Positions 19,895-27,290 of a stretch of DNA of 64,000 bases are shown here, piece after piece; positions within the stretch are counted from its first letter, which is position 1; every line of letters starts with the position of its first letter. The notes under the pieces are model-generated. The model did not search any database, was not told the DNA's origin, and worked only from the letters and a program-made list of their open reading frames with translations. Location: the NCBI RefSeq assembly GCF_014651035.1, contig NZ_BMWC01000001.1, positions 186,001 to 250,000 on the forward strand, written 5' to 3'. This DNA is from Streptomyces lomondensis (lineage in GTDB: Bacteria; Actinomycetota; Actinomycetes; Streptomycetales; Streptomycetaceae). The position numbers were made by a program, and so were the translations under genes.

Positions 19895-20982
19895 AGGGTC
19901 ACCGTCACCTTCTCGCGGGCCGAACGACGGGCGGCCTCCAGTACGTCCAGGGCGGCGGCCGCCTCCAGGGCGGTCACCGGGTTCGGGGCGCCCTCCCGAA
20001 GGGCCTTCGCCACGGCCGCATAGTAGGCGGGGTAGTCGCCCGGGAGGGTCGGTTCGGGGCGGCCGCCGCCGGTCACCGGGGACTCTCCGGAGCCCACGCG
20101 GCCCCACAGCGACTCGGGCTCCACGCCCCAGTCCGGGCCGGGGCGCTGTCCCTCCCGCAGGGCCGCCTCCTGGGGATCCAGGCCGTACTTCACGTAACCC
20201 GCCCGCGAGCCCAGTACGCGGAACCGCGGGCCGAGTTGGGCGGTCGTCGCGGAGACGTGGAGGTGGGAGCGGACGCCGCTCGTGTGCGTGATCGCGATGA
20301 ACGTGTCGTCGTCCGTCTCGGCGCCCGGGCGGCGGATGTCCGACTCGGCGTACACGGTGGCCGCCGGGCCGAAGAGGACCAGGGCCTGGTCGACGACATG
20401 GCTGCCGAGGTCGTAGAGCAGACCTCCGATCTCTGCGGGGTCGCCGGACTCGCGCCAGCCGCCCTTGAGCTGCGGGCGCCAGCGCTCGAAGCGGGATTCG
20501 AACCGCCAGACGTCGCCCAGCTCGCCCTCGTCCAGCAGCTTGCGCAGGGTGAGGAAGTCGTTGTCCCAGCGGCGGTTCTGGAAGACGGAGAGGAGCAGGC
20601 CGCGCTGCTCGGCCAGGGCGGCGAGCTCGCGGGCCTCGGCCGCGGTGCCCGCGACGGGCTTGTCGACCACGACCGGCAGGCCGGCCTTGAGGGCGGCGGT
20701 CGCGAGCGGCACATGCGTCTTGTTCGGGGACGCGACGACGATCAGGTCCAGCTCGGCGGCCCGGTCGAACAGCTCGTCCGGCCCGGCCGCGAGGCGCACG
20801 TCCGGGAACTCGGCACGGGCCTGCTGCTGCCGTTCCGGGTTCGAGGTGACCACCGTGTCGAGGGTGAGGCCCTCGGTGGCGGCGATCAGCGGGGCGTGGA
20901 AGACGGAGCCGGCGAGGCCGTAGCCGACGAGGCCGACGCGGAGGGGCGAGCCGGGGGCTGTGCCGAGGGGTGTGCCAGTCAT
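19891..20982 (-). CDS. Gfo/Idh/MocA-family oxidoreductase
   Basis: 363 residues from ATG 20982. N-terminal Rossmann fold LRVGLVGYGLAGSVFHAPLI is followed by VVASPNKTHVPLATAALKAG and VVVDKPVAGTAAEA (the conserved E/DKP). The C-terminal half has GGLLYDLGSHVVDQALVLFG with the catalytic-site D and H. It oxidises or reduces a sugar or cyclitol with NAD(P). The start codon lies six bases from the 25-bp palindrome shared with the divergent ROK gene, so it is probably the main target of that regulator. Confidence 0.88.
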   Translation of the reverse strand: MTGTPLGTAPGSPLRVGLVGYGLAGSVFHAPLIAATEGLTLDTVVTSNPERQQQARAEFPDVRLAAGPDELFDRAAELDLIVVASPNKTHVPLATAALKAGLPVVVDKPVAGTAAEARELAALAEQRGLLLSVFQNRRWDNDFLTLRKLLDEGELGDVWRFESRFERWRPQLKGGWRESGDPAEIGGLLYDLGSHVVDQALVLFGPAATVYAESDIRRPGAETDDDTFIAITHTSGVRSHLHVSATTAQLGPRFRVLGSRAGYVKYGLDPQEAALREGQRPGPDWGVEPESLWGRVGSGESPVTGGGRPEPTLPGDYPAYYAAVAKALREGAPNPVTALEAAAALDVLEAARRSAREKVTVTL

Positions 20983-20988
20983 GCCACC

Positions 20989-21013
20989 ACTTTCGCAACG
21001 CTGTTGCCAAAGT
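20989..21013. promoter_or_regulatory. 25-bp palindromic operator between oxidoreductase and ROK genes
   Basis: ACTTTCGCAAC, a GCT centre, then GTTGCCAAAGT: 10 of 11 arm positions are complementary. It occupies most of the 47-bp divergent gap and overlaps the place where the oxidoreductase ribosome-binding site must lie. Binding by the adjacent ROK protein is a strong inference. Confidence 0.7.
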
Positions 21014-21029
21014 GCAAGCGCCGGGGACA

Positions 21030-22187
21030 ATGGGTGGCGTGAACAGGGCGGACGACCGGACGGGCGGGGTGGGCGGCATGCGCGGCACCGGGGGCGGGGC
21101 GAACCTGCTCGCCCTGCGCAGCCACAACACCGCGCTGGTGCTCGACCTGCTGCGGACGGCCGGAGCCGACGGCATCAGCCGGCTCGAACTGGCCGAGCGC
21201 ACCGGGCTCACCCCGCAGGCGGTCAGCAAGATCACGGCCCGGCTGCGGGCGGACGGGCTCGCGGCGCAGGCGGGCCGGCGGGCCTCCACGGGGGGCAAGC
21301 CGCGCACGGTGCTGCGGCTGGTGCCCGAGGCGGGGCATGCGGTCGGGGTCCATCTGGACCGGGACGAGGTGCGGGTCGTCCTCGTGGACCTGCGGGGAGC
21401 CGTGGTGGGGGAGCGGCGGGCCGCGCTGGACCTGGGCGCCGGGGCGGAGGCCGTGCTGGGAGCGGTGCGGGAAGCGGTGGCCGCGGTGCGGGAGGCGGTG
21501 GCCGCGGTGCCGCCGGCCGGGTTCGACCGGGCCCTGCTGGGGGCGGGCGTCGCACTGCCCGGGCCGCTCGACCACGCCCGGGGCGTGCTGCACCGGGTGA
21601 CCGGATTCCCCGAGTGGGACGGCTTTCCGCTGCGGGAGGCGCTGGCGGAGCGGCTGGGGGTGCCGGTGGTGGTCGACAAGGACACCAACGCGGCGGCCCT
21701 GGGCCTGGCCGCCGGAGGCGAGGGCGGCTCCTTCGCCTACCTGCACCTCGGGACGGGGCTGGGGGCCGGTCTGGTGATCGGCGGCAGCGTGCACCGGGGG
21801 GCCAGGACCGGGGCGGAGGAGTTCGGTCACCAGGTGATCCAGCTGGACGGCCCCCCGTGCACCTGCGGCGACCGGGGCTGCGTCGAGGCGCTGTGCCTCG
21901 GTGCGGTGGCGCGCGGCGATGTCGAGGAGGCGGCGCGGGTGCTGGGCACCGGGGCGGCGAACCTGGTCGGCCTGCTCGACATCGACGTCGTCCTGCTGGG
22001 CGGCCGCACGGTGGCCGCGGCCCCCGACGCGTTCGTGCACGGGGTCGCGGCGGTGCTGGAAGAGCGGGCCCGGCGGACGGGGCAGGACGCCGTGCCCGTG
22101 CGGGTCGCGGCCGGGGGCGGGCGGGCCGTGGCGGTGGGGGCGGCGCAGCTGGTGCTGGGGCCGGTGTTCGGACGGGGGGACGGCTGA
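21030..22187 (+). CDS. ROK-family transcriptional regulator
   Basis: 385 residues from ATG 21030; GTG 21039 or ATG 21078 are equally possible starts. Winged HTH at about 30-85 (ISRLELAERTGLTPQAVSKI). The ROK kinase-like domain follows, with VVVDKDTNAAALG, YLHLGTGLGAGLVIGG and the zinc-binding signature GHQVIQLD...CTCGDRGCVEAL. The C-terminal domain is shorter than average. Such regulators sense sugars and repress neighbouring catabolic genes. It is divergent from the oxidoreductase across the 25-bp palindrome. Confidence 0.87.
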   Translation: MGGVNRADDRTGGVGGMRGTGGGANLLALRSHNTALVLDLLRTAGADGISRLELAERTGLTPQAVSKITARLRADGLAAQAGRRASTGGKPRTVLRLVPEAGHAVGVHLDRDEVRVVLVDLRGAVVGERRAALDLGAGAEAVLGAVREAVAAVREAVAAVPPAGFDRALLGAGVALPGPLDHARGVLHRVTGFPEWDGFPLREALAERLGVPVVVDKDTNAAALGLAAGGEGGSFAYLHLGTGLGAGLVIGGSVHRGARTGAEEFGHQVIQLDGPPCTCGDRGCVEALCLGAVARGDVEEAARVLGTGAANLVGLLDIDVVLLGGRTVAAAPDAFVHGVAAVLEERARRTGQDAVPVRVAAGGGRAVAVGAAQLVLGPVFGRGDG

Positions 22188-22203
22188 GGCTCTTGGCGGG
22201 GCC

Positions 22204-22242
22204 CTCCGGAGGCCGTTGCTCTATCCCCTGAGCTACGGGGGC
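22204..22242 (-). tRNA. tRNA-Arg(CCG) 5' fragment (truncated, non-functional)
   Basis: Reading on the minus strand from 22242: acceptor strand GCCCCCG, TA, D-arm GCTC-AGGGGATA-GAGC, A, anticodon 5' strand ACGGC and loop CTCCGGA (anticodon CCG). After one more G the match stops; the anticodon 3' strand, T-arm and acceptor 3' strand are absent. This is a gene fragment, not a working tRNA. Confidence 0.75.
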
Positions 22243-22282
22243 GCGTCGTGCGCGTTGCTCGCGGCGACGCGGGCCCGGGCCC

Positions 22283-22600
22283 GAGCGATCGCCGAGCGGC
22301 ACCCGCGCCGCCGTGCTGCTGCTCGGCAGGGTCCTGGGTCGGCGTCCGGGCCGTTGAGCGGGGCTCGTGCCGCCGTGCTGCTGCTCGGCAGGGTCCTGGG
22401 TCGGCGTCCGGGCCGTTGAGCGGGGCTCGTGCCGCCGTGCTGCTGCTCGGCAGGGCCCTGGGTCGGCGTCCCGGCCGCTGAGCGGGACCCGCGCCGCCGT
22501 GCTGCTGCCCGACAGGGCCCTGGGGCCGGCGCCCGGGCCGTCGAGCGGTACTCGTGCCGCCGCCATACCGCTGCCCGACAGGGCCCTAGGCCGGCGTCGG
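22283..22600. repeat. 62-bp tandem repeat, about five copies
   Basis: Units beginning GCCGCCGTGCTGCTG start at 22307, 22369, 22431, 22493 and 22556, giving spacings of 62, 62, 62 and 63, with a partial unit before the first. Copies two and three are nearly identical; outer copies diverge. The last copy contains the TetR stop codon (22586-22588). Because 62 is not a multiple of three, it is not a coding repeat. Confidence 0.9.
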
Positions 22601-23356
22601 CCCCCCGGCCGCCCCGGCGGGGAAGATCCGGGCCAGGTGGTAGTCCAGCACCCTCCGTACGTCCGCCAGGGAGCGGCGTTCGTGCAGGACGTCCAGGCCC
22701 AGCCCGACGGCTCCCGCCACCAGCAGGTCCGCCTCGTGCGCCCGGTCGATGCCCGGCGCCGTCCGGCCGGCTGCCTCGGCCGCCCCGATGATGTCCGCGA
22801 CGAGCCCCTCCAGCGGCTGCTCGGCGGCCAGGAAGACCGCCGCGAGCGCGGGATCGGTCAGGCTGCGCGCGTAGTACGCCGTGAACACGCGCAGGGCGAA
22901 GGCGCGCTGGTCGTCCAGCGGCAGGAACTCGTCCAGCACCGCCCGCAGCAGCGCGCACGGGTCCGTCATGTCGTACGGGATGCGCGCCCGGGCCAGCCGC
23001 TCGTTCTCCTCGTGCAGCAGGCGCAGCGCGTCGACCAGGAGGGTGTGCTTGGAGTCGAAGTGGTACTGCACGACCCGCAGCGACACCCGCGCCTCGGCCG
23101 CGATCCTGCGCATGCTCGCCGCCTCCAGGCCCTGCCCGGCCGCGATGCGCCACACCGCCTCGGCGATCCGCAGCCGCTGCCGCGCGCGGACGTCCGTCGG
23201 CCGGGACACGGGCGGCGTGCCCGGCTCGGGCAGCGGCCGCCGGCGCCGGCGGTAGGCCCGGGCCTGGCAGCTCCGGGAGCAGTAGACGGGCGGCCGGCCC
23301 CGCTCCGGACGGGCCAGGGGCCCGCCGCACACCGGGCACTTCTTTTCGTCACGCAC
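22586..23356 (-). CDS. TetR-family regulator with N-terminal zinc ribbon
   Basis: 256 residues, GTG start at 23356. Residues 7-30 form a four-cysteine treble-clef/zinc-ribbon motif (CPVCGGPL ... YCSRSCQARAYRRR). The TetR HTH follows (about 58-105: IAEAVWRIAAGQGLEAASMR and RVSLRVVQYHFDSKHTLLVD) and then a helical ligand-binding domain. The zinc ribbon is an unusual addition that could bind metal or alter DNA or partner contacts. The target is unknown. Its 3' end runs into the tandem repeat. Confidence 0.82.
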   Translation of the reverse strand: MRDEKKCPVCGGPLARPERGRPPVYCSRSCQARAYRRRRRPLPEPGTPPVSRPTDVRARQRLRIAEAVWRIAAGQGLEAASMRRIAAEARVSLRVVQYHFDSKHTLLVDALRLLHEENERLARARIPYDMTDPCALLRAVLDEFLPLDDQRAFALRVFTAYYARSLTDPALAAVFLAAEQPLEGLVADIIGAAEAAGRTAPGIDRAHEADLLVAGAVGLGLDVLHERRSLADVRRVLDYHLARIFPAGAAGGPTPA

Positions 23357-23476
23357 GATCTCACGATAGCGCGCCCAAAAAGTGTGACGTAAATCGGAGA
23401 TCGTGGGCCAGATGGGGCCAATAGGCCTCCGTCGATTGATACGTTCGTAACCTCACCCCTCGGGAAAGGGAGGCAC

Positions 23477-23695
23477 ATGAAGTACGACGTCCTACAGGTC
23501 CTCGGCATGGTGGTGCTGGTCGTGTCCGCCCAGGCACTCGTCCGGCTCCTCGTCGACCACGGGGAGCGGGGAGTGCTCGGGGACCTGCCCGGCGGCTTCG
23601 TCCCGCTGCTGCTGACCTACGCGGCCCTCACCGCCGCCGGTGTCCTCCTGACCGGCTGGGCCCACGCGCGCGCCAAGGCCCTCGGGCGTCGCTAG
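23477..23695 (+). CDS. Small two-TM membrane protein
   Basis: 72 residues with two hydrophobic helices (about 7-24 and 42-60: VLGMVVLVVSAQALVRLL and FVPLLLTYAALTAAGVLLTG) joined by an acidic loop and ending in basic residues. GGGAAAGGGAGG precedes the ATG. No family recognised. It is divergent from the TetR gene and may be its target. Confidence 0.6.
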   Translation: MKYDVLQVLGMVVLVVSAQALVRLLVDHGERGVLGDLPGGFVPLLLTYAALTAAGVLLTGWAHARAKALGRR

Positions 23696-23817
23696 GCCTT
23701 CCGGTCGCCCGGGCCCTGGGCGGCTGTCCGCCGACCGGGCGGATGCGTGCCGCCGTTCGGGCCCGTTTCCGGCGACATCGGCGCTCGGTGCTCGCGAACC
23801 GGCAAGGTCATAAGTCC

Positions 23818-24591
23818 ATGCGACTCTGCACGCCCGCTCACCTCTGCCTGGCGGCGGCAGCCGCCGTCCTGCTCCCCGGTGCCCACCCGGCGTACGCGGA
23901 CGACCCCGCGCCCGCCTGTGCCGCGCCCGACGACCACACCTTCCCGCTCACCACCCGCATCCACGGCGGGCCGGACTCCTACACGGCCGGGGGCGGGTTC
24001 GGGACCTGGTACCTCGACCTGACCAACACGACCGACCGGACCTGCGCGGGCATCCACCCCGTCGTCGTGCTCGTCGACGACCGGCGGGCCATGGAGCCGT
24101 CCCAGCCGCGGCTGGAGTTCTTCGAGGGGGCGCGGGCCCATCCCGTGCGGTTCGAGAAGACCGGCGAGGACGAACTCGTCGGGGCGTTCGCCGACGACGA
24201 GGGCGGCTTCGGCGGGTTCACCGTCGGCCCCGGGAAGACCGTCACCGTGAAGGTGCGGCTCGCGGTCACCTCGGACGCCGTGGCCAACGACGTCACCGCC
24301 AACGCGGCCGTCGTACAGCGGCACGACGACGACGGCGACTGGGTGGGGCAGTCGAACGACTACCGGTTCGGCATCGAGGGCCGCGGGGCGGGAGACGACG
24401 GCGGCACCGACTCCCTGCCGGAGGGCGACGCCACCGCCGCGCCCCGCGAGGACCGGTTCCCCTTCGCCGAGGAACTGGCCCGCACCGGAACCGGCGGCCA
24501 GATCGCGGCGGCCGCCGCGGCCCTGCTGCTCGCCGGGGGCGGGGCGCTGCTCCTCGCACGCCGCCGTCTCCTCGCACGCCGCCGCCGCTGA
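23818..24591 (+). CDS. Secreted protein with LARTG sortase signal
   Basis: 257 residues from ATG 23818. Signal peptide about 1-28 (LCLAAAAAVLLPGAHPAYAD), an immunoglobulin-like extracellular domain (DLTNTTDRTCAGIHPVVVLV), then a C-terminal sorting signal: LARTG, a hydrophobic helix and RRRLLARRRR. LAXTG is the motif used by Streptomyces class E sortases, so it is probably anchored to the cell wall. No catalytic motif seen. The class F sortase at 26294 is nearby, but that class is not known to prefer this motif. Confidence 0.72.
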   Translation: MRLCTPAHLCLAAAAAVLLPGAHPAYADDPAPACAAPDDHTFPLTTRIHGGPDSYTAGGGFGTWYLDLTNTTDRTCAGIHPVVVLVDDRRAMEPSQPRLEFFEGARAHPVRFEKTGEDELVGAFADDEGGFGGFTVGPGKTVTVKVRLAVTSDAVANDVTANAAVVQRHDDDGDWVGQSNDYRFGIEGRGAGDDGGTDSLPEGDATAAPREDRFPFAEELARTGTGGQIAAAAAALLLAGGGALLLARRRLLARRRR

Positions 24592-24701
24592 ACCCGCCGT
24601 CCCGCCTGTCGGGATGCCATGAGCCGCCCATTCCGCAAGATCCCGCCACTGTTTAGGCTGGGTCGACGCAGGACCGCGGCGTACGGCAGGAGATCCCGCA
24701 C

Positions 24702-25481
24702 ATGGCAGACCGCAAGCCCATCGAATCGTGGCTCACCGACATGGACGGGGTGCTCATCCACGAGGGCGTACCGATCCCCGGCGCCGACGCCTTCCTGAAG
24801 AAGCTGCGCGAGTCCGGGAAGCCCTTCCTGGTCCTCACCAACAACTCGATGTACACCCCGCGCGACCTGCACGCCCGGCTGCGCCGCATGGGCCTGGAGG
24901 TGCCGATCGAGAGCATCTGGACCTCGGCCCTGGCCACGGCCCAGTTCCTGGACGACCAGCGGCCGGGCGGCTCGGCGTACGTCATCGGCGAGGCCGGACT
25001 GACCACCGCGCTGCACGACATCGGCTACATCCTCACCGACCACGAGCCGGACTACGTCGTCCTCGGCGAGACCCGCACGTACTCCTTCGAGGCCATGACG
25101 AAGGCGGTCCGGCTCATCCTCGGCGGCGCCCGTTTCATCTGCACCAACCCCGACGAGACGGGCCCCTCCACCGAGGGCCCGCTGCCCGCCACCGGTGCCG
25201 TGGCCGCGCTGATCACCCAGGCGACCGGCAAAAAGCCGTACTTCGCGGGCAAGCCGAACCCGCTGATGATGCGGACCGGGCTGAACGCCATCGGGGCGCA
25301 CTCCGAGAGCAGCGCGATGATCGGCGACCGCATGGACACCGACGTGCTGGCCGGCATGGAGGCCGGGATGCAGACGTTCCTGGTGCTCACCGGCCTGACC
25401 ACGCCCGACCAGGTCGACGGCTTCCCGTACCGGCCGTCGCAGGTCGTCGACTCGATCGCGGACCTGGTCGACCGGGTCTGA
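24702..25481 (+). CDS. HAD-IIA (NagD-type) phosphatase
   Basis: 259 residues. HAD motif I is LTDMDGVLIHEG (nucleophile Asp and Asp+2), motif II FLVLTNNSMYTPRDL, motif III KKPYFAGKPNPLMM and motif IV AMIGDRMDTDVLAGMEAG. The C2 cap between motifs II and III is of the NagD type. It dephosphorylates small phosphometabolites, for example nucleoside monophosphates or sugar phosphates. Cytoplasmic, apparently monocistronic. Confidence 0.9.
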   Translation: MADRKPIESWLTDMDGVLIHEGVPIPGADAFLKKLRESGKPFLVLTNNSMYTPRDLHARLRRMGLEVPIESIWTSALATAQFLDDQRPGGSAYVIGEAGLTTALHDIGYILTDHEPDYVVLGETRTYSFEAMTKAVRLILGGARFICTNPDETGPSTEGPLPATGAVAALITQATGKKPYFAGKPNPLMMRTGLNAIGAHSESSAMIGDRMDTDVLAGMEAGMQTFLVLTGLTTPDQVDGFPYRPSQVVDSIADLVDRV

Positions 25482-25601
25482 CGCCGAGAGGCGGGGTCCC
25501 GGGACTCAAACCCGTCGTCACCCGTACGGAGCAGCCGCCGCGTCCCTGAGGATGCGGCGGGCGACCGCGCGGGGGAGGCTCCAGGCGTCTGGAGGTTCAC
25601 G

Positions 25602-26291
25602 ATGGGTTCCCTGAGAGTCACTCTCTGCACGATCGTCCTGGCCGCGGCCGCCCTGACCCCGGCGGCGTACGCGGCGGACTCGGGGGGCGTCTCGGTGATC
25701 CCGGCGACCCCCGCGCCCGGCGGTGACCTCACGCTCCGCGTGACCGGCTGCGCGCAGCGGACGGCCGTCGCCTCCTCGGCGGCGTTCGTCGCGGACGCCC
25801 GGCTCACCGTCACCGGCGGCGAGCGCGAGCTGGCCGGCGAGACACGTGTCCGCTCCACGCTCCGGGCGGGGACGTACGCCGTGAAGGTCACCTGCGGCGA
25901 CGCCGAACGGACCGGCACGCTCACCGTCCGGGACGGCGACCAGAAACGGGCCATGCCGGGGGCCGGGGCCGGTGGTGAATCGTCCGCGGACGGAAGCGGT
26001 GGCCGGCCGCCCGCGCCCGGGTCCGTGGCGCCCTTCGGCGGAGCCGCCGCCGCCCGTGACGGTGGCCTCGGCGCCGAGGAGCAGCCCGAGGCGTCCCGGC
26101 GGCCGGGCCCGCACGCCTCACCCGTCGCCCCCGTCCAGGCGGGCGGCGGCGGTGCCGCCGACCTCGTCGCCGCCGAGGACCGCGGGACCGGTCCGGGCAC
26201 GGCCCAGGGCGTGACCGGCCTGGTGCTCGCGGGGGTGGCCGCGGTGGTCGTCGCGCTCGGCGGTGTCCGCCGGAGCCGCGGAACGGACTGA
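25602..26291 (+). CDS. Secreted, C-terminally membrane-anchored protein
   Basis: 229 residues. Signal peptide about 1-24 (VTLCTIVLAAAALTPAAYAA), a small beta-rich domain (to about 110) with two cysteines (GCAQR and VTCGDAER), a long low-complexity P/G/A/E linker, and a C-terminal TM helix followed by RRSRG. No LPXTG-like motif is seen. The sortase gene begins three bases after its stop (26291/26294), so the pair is co-expressed and this protein is a candidate sortase partner. Confidence 0.7.
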   Translation: MGSLRVTLCTIVLAAAALTPAAYAADSGGVSVIPATPAPGGDLTLRVTGCAQRTAVASSAAFVADARLTVTGGERELAGETRVRSTLRAGTYAVKVTCGDAERTGTLTVRDGDQKRAMPGAGAGGESSADGSGGRPPAPGSVAPFGGAAAARDGGLGAEEQPEASRRPGPHASPVAPVQAGGGGAADLVAAEDRGTGPGTAQGVTGLVLAGVAAVVVALGGVRRSRGTD

Positions 26292-26293
26292 CC

Positions 26294-26965
26294 ATGTCCG
26301 ACCAGGAACAGAGGTTCTCCTCGGGCACCGGCCGCCTGCTGACCGGCGTGGCCTGGGTGGTGCTGCTGCTCGGGCTGTGGCTGTGGGGGCGCGAGGTCAC
26401 CGACGTACGGCACGGCATATCGGCCCCCACCACGGGCGACATGGCGGCGGCCGGCCGGCCCCCGGACGTGAAGCTGCCCCCCGCCCACCGCCCCCTCACC
26501 GACGCGCTGCCGCAGCGCGTCGACATCCCCGGGCTCGGCGTCCAGGCACCCGTGGTTGCGCGCGGCCTGGACGCGCGCGGGGCGCTCGACCCGCCGCCCT
26601 ACGACCAGCCGGGCGTGGTCGGCTGGTACGCGGGCGGCGTGGCGCCCGGGGCGCCCGGCACCGCGCTCATGGTCGGCCACGTCGACACCGACACCCGGCC
26701 CGCCGTCTTCTACAAGGTCAGTGCCATGCGGCCGGGCCAGACGATCCGGGTGATCCGGGCCGACGCCAAGGTCGCCGAGTTCACGGTCGAGTCCGTCCAG
26801 GTGCTCACCCGCGACCGCTTCGACGCCCACCAGGCCTACGGCCCCCGGCAGTCGGGCCGGGCCGAGCTGCGGCTCGTCACCTGCGGCGGCAGCTTCGACC
26901 GTACGACCCGCAGCTACACGGCGAACGTGGTGGTCTCGGCGTACCTGACGGGAACCGGCCTGTGA
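26294..26965 (+). CDS. srtF: Class F sortase
   Basis: 223 residues. An N-terminal membrane anchor (about 15-31: LLTGVAWVVLLLGLWLWG) is followed by the sortase barrel. The catalytic His is in ALMVGHVDTDTRPAVFYK, the Cys in LRLVTCGGSFDR and the Arg shortly after (RTTRSY). Spacing fits actinobacterial class F sortases. It sits three bases after a secreted, membrane-anchored protein gene. Substrate unknown. Confidence 0.88.
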   Translation: MSDQEQRFSSGTGRLLTGVAWVVLLLGLWLWGREVTDVRHGISAPTTGDMAAAGRPPDVKLPPAHRPLTDALPQRVDIPGLGVQAPVVARGLDARGALDPPPYDQPGVVGWYAGGVAPGAPGTALMVGHVDTDTRPAVFYKVSAMRPGQTIRVIRADAKVAEFTVESVQVLTRDRFDAHQAYGPRQSGRAELRLVTCGGSFDRTTRSYTANVVVSAYLTGTGL

Positions 26966-27290
26966 CGCGCCACCCAGCCCGGTCGACGACCCGCTCCCCC
27001 TGAAGCCGCCGACCGGGCCGGTCCTCGACCGCGCGCGCACGGGCCGCGGGAGTAACCCGGCGAGCTGCGCGGGAGGCAACGGGGGCCACGGTGGGTGAAT
27101 CTCTGGCCGAAGGCCGGGCCCGGCTCAGTCGACTCTAGAACCAAAGGGCCGCCCGGCCTAGAGGTCGATTAACGCCAAGTCTCGATACGGTGGCTCTGCG
27201 TCATCCGCGCAGGTAGGGTTCGACCTCGTGGGTGTCGCGGGACGTATGTCAGGATTGAGACTTGGAACGCTGCACCCAAGGGGGAGTTGG
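26966..27290. other. Intergenic region before the GH6 gene
   Basis: No gene seen. It contains TCTAG...CTAGA arms at 27134-27162 around a GGGCCGCCCGGCC core, and presumably the promoter of the GH6 lipoprotein. AAGGGGGAG at 27278-27286 is a strong ribosome site fixing the ATG at 27291. Confidence 0.5.

Noticed and set aside
22283..22600. CRISPR array
   Set aside because: Units are contiguous and lack unique spacers; it is a simple tandem repeat and no cas genes are present.
23818..26965. Sortase-pilus gene cluster
   Set aside because: There is no pilin-like protein with a pilin motif or E-box; only one LARTG protein and one class F sortase, separated by an unrelated phosphatase gene.
27262..27275. 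CebR-type operator upstream of the GH6 gene
   Set aside because: TTGGAACGCTGCAC matches only 9 of 14 positions of TGGGAGCGCTCCCA and is not palindromic.
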